Notes under the pieces: model-generated
Databases searched by the model: none
What the model was told of the DNA's origin: nothing
What the model saw: only the letters and a program-made list of their open reading frames with translations
Part shown: piece after piece, positions 14,093 to 16,508 of the stretch
Layout of the letters: each line of letters opens with the position of its first letter
Position numbering within the stretch: position 1 is the first letter of the stretch
Source of the DNA: Fen731 sp964481885
GTDB taxonomy: Bacteria > Actinomycetota > Humimicrobiia > Humimicrobiales > Humimicrobiaceae
Assembly: GCA_964481885.1 (NCBI GenBank)
Contig: CAYZUS010000041.1
Coordinates: 1-16,508, forward strand
DNA length: 16,508 nt
Direction: 5' to 3'
Program-made: the position numbers and the translations under genes

Positions 14093-14896
14093 TCAGCCAC
14101 CCCAGTTCAAAGTCATTGAATCAAGAGCCTGGCCTGCAGAATTTCGTGCCATTGCAGTAAGAGTGTAGCTTGGTGTGTTTCTTGTCAGGTTAATCTGGGT
14201 TTTTAACAAGCCCCATGCACCGGCGCTATCATCTTTACTGAATGATACGACTGCCTCCTGGCTCTGGTTAACTACTGCTTTAACTCTGTAATAGCAAATA
14301 TCTGCATCTGCAGAGTATATGGGGCCTTCAAAGATTTCAAGCTTGATTGTTGGGATATTGCCTGCTGCAATTTCTTCAACAGCCTGTGCAGTATTTATAG
14401 ATATCGTTTCCTGGATTACAGATGGTTCTTTGTATTTTAATTTCACTACAAATTTGATTATGTTTGAACTCGACAAGGTTTGATTATTGTTATCCGTGAG
14501 ATTTGCAACTACCGTATATTCTCCGGGTTCAGCCGGCTGCCAATCGAGTTTGTATGGAGGCGAGCTAAAAGTTTTGATTGTATCTTTGTCATTTATTACC
14601 AGGTTCAGCTTGTAATCAAGCCCTTCGATTGCTTTGGATTTAATTTCTATTGGAACATGCATATTTTTGCTGACAAAATCAAAAACCTCTGCATCAGTTG
14701 GAGAAGCAATAAGAATAGGGTACTCAGCATTTGTACTATTATGCGTTTCAGTTCCGGAAACAGAAAAAAATGGCAGAGGATATTTGGATTTGAGCTGGAA
14801 AACCAGAATTACTGCAAAAACCATTATTACCGCAACGATTATGAATGGAAATCTGTCAGTAAAGAAAGTGTATTTGTTGTGGTTTTTTCCACGCAT
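14093..14896 (-). CDS. Membrane-anchored extracytoplasmic protein with Ig-like domains
   Basis: A 267-residue protein: basic cytoplasmic N-terminus, one membrane helix (about 17-36) acting as an uncleaved anchor, and about 230 residues outside. Residues 59-152 look like a beta-sandwich (YPILIASPTDAEVF, then PPYKLDWQPAEPGEYTVVANLTDNNNQTL), the Ig-like/Big layout common in surface proteins. A second similar region (185-267) ends in SYTLTAMARNSAGQALDSMTLNW. I chose the ATG at 14896 because AAGGAAAAG precedes it; the longer frame from 14959 has no ribosome site. No enzymatic motif is visible. An adhesion or envelope-binding role is possible but not shown. Confidence 0.72.
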   Translation of the reverse strand: MRGKNHNKYTFFTDRFPFIIVAVIMVFAVILVFQLKSKYPLPFFSVSGTETHNSTNAEYPILIASPTDAEVFDFVSKNMHVPIEIKSKAIEGLDYKLNLVINDKDTIKTFSSPPYKLDWQPAEPGEYTVVANLTDNNNQTLSSSNIIKFVVKLKYKEPSVIQETISINTAQAVEEIAAGNIPTIKLEIFEGPIYSADADICYYRVKAVVNQSQEAVVSFSKDDSAGAWGLLKTQINLTRNTPSYTLTAMARNSAGQALDSMTLNWGG

Positions 14897-15024
14897 TCTT
14901 TTCCTTAGCGCCTTTCTTGAATGAATTAAGGTTGAGAAATTGAAACTGGCCAAAATCATCTAAAATAACCCAACCTTTTATTTAATATTTTTTTGTACTG
15001 AACTTTCTCAGCACACGCTTGAAA

Positions 15025-15156
15025 TTAAATTTTGTTTACCTGCTTTTGAATCTTTTTTTTTGCATTGTCGACTGCTTTAATTGCTTTTTTTTCAAACTTA
15101 GATGTTTTCTCTATTATTTTATCTGCAGTCTTAATGATTTTTTCTTCAGTATCCAT
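15025..15156 (-). CDS. Small Lys-rich amphipathic protein (43 aa), uncharacterised
   Basis: A short frame with a perfect AAAGGAGGTGA ribosome site (about 15162-15172) ahead of the ATG at 15156. The 43-residue product begins MDTEEKIIKTADKIIEKTSK and ends KQVNKI. It has no Pro or Gly and about a third Lys, so it should form one amphipathic helix or short coiled coil; it is strongly basic. It lies 128 bp upstream of the Ig-like membrane protein gene on the same strand. I recognise no family. The ribosome site is as strong as any in the window, which supports it being expressed. Confidence 0.7.
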   Translation of the reverse strand: MDTEEKIIKTADKIIEKTSKFEKKAIKAVDNAKKKIQKQVNKI

Positions 15157-15376
15157 ATAAACTCACCTCCTTTATAAAATCTGGGACTAATATTCAATAA
15201 ACAGTCCAAGGATTTGTTAAAAAGTATTTTCCCAACTTTATTCAGTATAGTGGCACAACGAAGCAATAGTAACGGTGGGATAGTCAGCTTTTTACTGTTA
15301 ATTGCACCAGTTTTTAATGTTTTGCTTAAATTAACACGGTATTATCCCGGAATTTGACTCTATATCATCAATTTAT

Positions 15377-15420
15377 TGTTAACCTAAATTTAACAATGCC
15401 GTAACACTGATTTAGTAATC
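15377..15420 (+). promoter_or_regulatory. Second four-unit 11-bp repeat array (PhoB/PhoP-box-like)
   Basis: Tandem 11-mers start at 15377, 15388, 15399 and 15410: TGTTAACCTAA, ATTTAACAATG, CCGTAACACTG, ATTTAGTAATC. Units 2 and 3 match those of the array at 10562 closely (TTTAACA, 5 bases, GTAACA), with the same period and order. It lies 60 bp upstream of a truncated exported-protein gene. The -10 is less clear (TTAATG near 15427-15432). The rest of the 324-bp gap 15157-15480 holds nothing else I can assign. Confidence 0.5.
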
Positions 15421-15480
15421 TTTCCATTAATGATTTTTGAGACCTCTAATAGGTTATTATAAATTTTAAAGGAGAACATT

Positions 15481-15636
15481 ATGGAAGGCAGTATTTCCAA
15501 GAGAAACAGGACAATTTTTCTGACGATACTTTTTATTGCATTGCTTACACTTATGATAGTCCCCAGACTTGTGTTTGCAGACAGGGCAGTAGTGGGTTTT
15601 CCCCCACCGCTCAAGAACAGTAAGCTTAATCTTTAA
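15481..15636 (+). pseudogene. Truncated exported-protein gene (signal peptide only)
   Basis: The ATG follows AAAGGAGAACATT. The first 33 or so residues are an excellent signal peptide (basic SKRNR, hydrophobic core, then LVFA before AD). From about 15582 the DNA is homologous to the 3' part of the acetyltransferase-like gene read backwards, and the frame stops at 15634-15636 after 51 residues. So the mature protein has been lost and replaced by unrelated sequence. With a Pho-box-like array upstream, the lost gene might have been a phosphate-binding protein or phosphatase; that is a guess. Confidence 0.7.
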
Positions 15637-15857
15637 AAGCCTGGAAAAGGTGTCAAAAAGAAAAAATGTCAGTGCACTGGCGCCACTATATCTGTTATTG
15701 TCAGGCCCGTGTCTGAAGCATGTTTTAAAAACCCCGGTACGCAGTTGATTCCGCTTAGATAATTCACAATAACCATTATTATCATTGTGAAGCCACGAAA
15801 ATTATCAATGGATTTTATTCTGAGTGTTGGCTCGGAGTTTTCACTTTGCATGGTTCG
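15582..15857 (-). pseudogene. Broken, internally deleted duplicate of the acetyltransferase-like gene
   Basis: The first 57 codons (from the ATG at 15851) equal those of the intact gene. At a GGCGCC-like sequence the copy jumps past about 530 bp to a diverged version of the 3' part: in another frame it reads ALTFFLFDTFSRLLK then LERWGK, against ALTFFLFDTLTRLIK and LEWWGK in the intact protein. The joined frame stops two codons after the junction, and a further 1-base deletion in the T-run at 15597-15600 shifts the frame again. No functional product is expected. The 5' flank to about 15930 is also homologous to the region upstream of the intact gene. Confidence 0.88.
15677..15857. repeat. 181-bp exact direct repeat, copy 2 (in the pseudogene)
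   Basis: Identical to 11957-12137. It starts at the deletion junction (CTGGCGCC) and ends 6 bases past the start codon, after which the copies differ every few bases. Confidence 0.95.
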
Positions 15858-15905
15858 GCCTCTCTTTTGTTGGCTAACTACAGGCTCACTGTATTTATAA
15901 TTATA

Positions 15906-16039
15906 TACAGAACTCTGCCAAATAAGCAGAAGTCTGCAAAATATGTAAAAAAACTGCGAAACATACAGACCTCTGTGATCCAAAGAGAACACTGCAAAAT
16001 ATGCAAAAAAATACTTAATTTACAGAACTCTGCCAAATA
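15906..16039. repeat. Degenerate 57-58 bp tandem repeat, about 2.3 units
   Basis: Units start at 15906, 15964 and 16021. A 19-base stretch starting TACAGAACTCTG is identical at 15906-15924 and 16021-16039 and diverged at 15964. A second element, CTGCAAAATATG then (T/C) and seven A's, occurs at 15934-15953 and 15992-16011 with one difference. A related ACTCTGCAAAATA is present once upstream of the intact acetyltransferase-like gene (about 12192-12204), so the unit derives from that gene's upstream region. Confidence 0.75.
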
Positions 16040-16128
16040 GAACCGGGAGTTAAACAGAGGCTGGCAGTTCCCGTGCTGGAAATATTGAGACAAAAATGGT
16101 AGAGTTTTTTTACACCGTTTTGCCTGAT

Positions 16129-16134
16129 TATAAA
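16129..16134 (+). promoter_or_regulatory. Possible -10 box (TATAAA) upstream of the edge-truncated binding-protein gene
   Basis: TATAAA lies 67 bp before the ATG at 16202, preceded at about 17 bp by a T-run rather than a good -35. Weak evidence. Confidence 0.25.
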
Positions 16135-16201
16135 TTGTTCCCGGCGGAGAGATTAATTTGATTATTTTTAAACCAGTAATAAACATAAAGGAGACTTTGG
16201 C

Positions 16202-16508
16202 ATGTTTAACAAAAAAATAGTTCTGCTGACAGTGGCAACAATAGTTCTTGTCCTGCTGGCAAGCGCTTTTGGTTGCAGCAAAGAGGTGAAAATTACCGGG
16301 CTTTCCCAGCTTGAGGGTAAACAGTTTGCCGTTCCGACAGGAACAATCGCTGACCAGCTGGTTTTATCGAAATTTCCCGATGCCAGGTTTCAATATTATA
16401 ACAGTATTCTTGACGCCTGCATGGCTGTCAAGGCCTCCAAGGCTGACGTTGCGGCCTATGATGAGCCGATATTAAAAAATATCGCAGCCAAAAACCAGGG
16501 TTTAATTG
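16202..16508 (+). CDS. Solute-binding lipoprotein (SBP_bac_3, amino-acid type), 3' end cut by window edge
   Basis: Open from the ATG at 16202 to the right edge (102 codons). AAAGGAGA precedes the start. Residues 1-24 form a lipoprotein signal peptide ending SAFG, with Cys25 the lipidated residue. From residue 35 the family-3 solute-binding pattern is clear: LEGKQFAVPTGTIADQLV, a KFPDARFQYYNSILDACMAVKASKADVAAYDEP block, then ILKNIAAKN. Such proteins serve polar amino-acid ABC transporters or act as the sensor part of a signalling protein; the rest of the gene is needed to tell which. It follows the decayed repeat region, with about 160 bp of separate leader. Confidence 0.88.
   Translation, partial: MFNKKIVLLTVATIVLVLLASAFGCSKEVKITGLSQLEGKQFAVPTGTIADQLVLSKFPDARFQYYNSILDACMAVKASKADVAAYDEPILKNIAAKNQGLI

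Noticed and set aside
15669..15992. A 107-residue minus-strand frame
   Set aside because: It is the pseudogene's 5' part extended upstream of its true ATG at 15851; the upstream portion is non-coding homologous DNA and the frame ends at the deletion junction.
1..16508. CRISPR arrays, rRNA, integrases or transposases
   Set aside because: No regularly spaced direct repeats with unique spacers, no rRNA motifs and no recombinase domains were seen on either strand.

Overview
This window reads as a low-GC genome of an uncultivated anaerobic bacterium. The tight operon, strong AAGGAGG-type ribosome sites, corrinoid-dependent methyl-transfer genes and a lipoprotein with a Thr/Ala/Glu repeat linker all fit. 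Such linkers are common in metagenome-derived low-GC Actinomycetota and related subsurface lineages, but the phylum is a low-confidence inference.

Left two thirds (1-10059, minus strand): one accessory catabolic locus. In transcription order it encodes a ROK repressor, a lipoprotein sugar-binding protein, a double-domain CUT2 ATPase, two different CUT2 permeases, a URO-D-fold (MtaA/CmuA-like) methyltransferase, an unrecognised 53-54 residue protein, a corrinoid carrier protein, a strong stem-loop, a Gfo/Idh/MocA oxidoreductase and an EthD-family protein cut by the window edge. I infer that a methylated (methoxylated) sugar, polyol or related compound is imported, its methyl group is moved to the corrinoid protein, and the demethylated product is oxidised. 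The second methyltransferase (to tetrahydrofolate) and the corrinoid activase are not in the window.

Centre (10060-13765): a 741-bp intergenic region holds a clear promoter and operator-like palindrome for the ROK gene. It also holds an array of four 11-bp direct repeats resembling a PhoB/PhoP box upstream of a P-II (GlnB/GlnK-like) gene that lacks the uridylylation tyrosine. A convergent heparan-glucosaminide N-acetyltransferase-like membrane protein and a divergent, visibly more GC-rich MFS transporter follow.

Right end (13766-16508): a small two-helix membrane protein, a membrane-anchored protein with Ig-like domains and a 43-residue Lys-rich protein lie on the minus strand. Then comes a decayed region. 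A second Pho-box-like array drives a signal peptide whose gene is cut off by a broken, internally deleted duplicate of the acetyltransferase gene. That duplicate carries 181 bp identical to the intact gene inside diverged flanks. A degenerate 57-58 bp tandem repeat follows, then the start of a lipoprotein solute-binding protein that runs off the right edge. Several small genes (54 and 43 residues) and both edge-truncated genes were found by reading the sequence directly.
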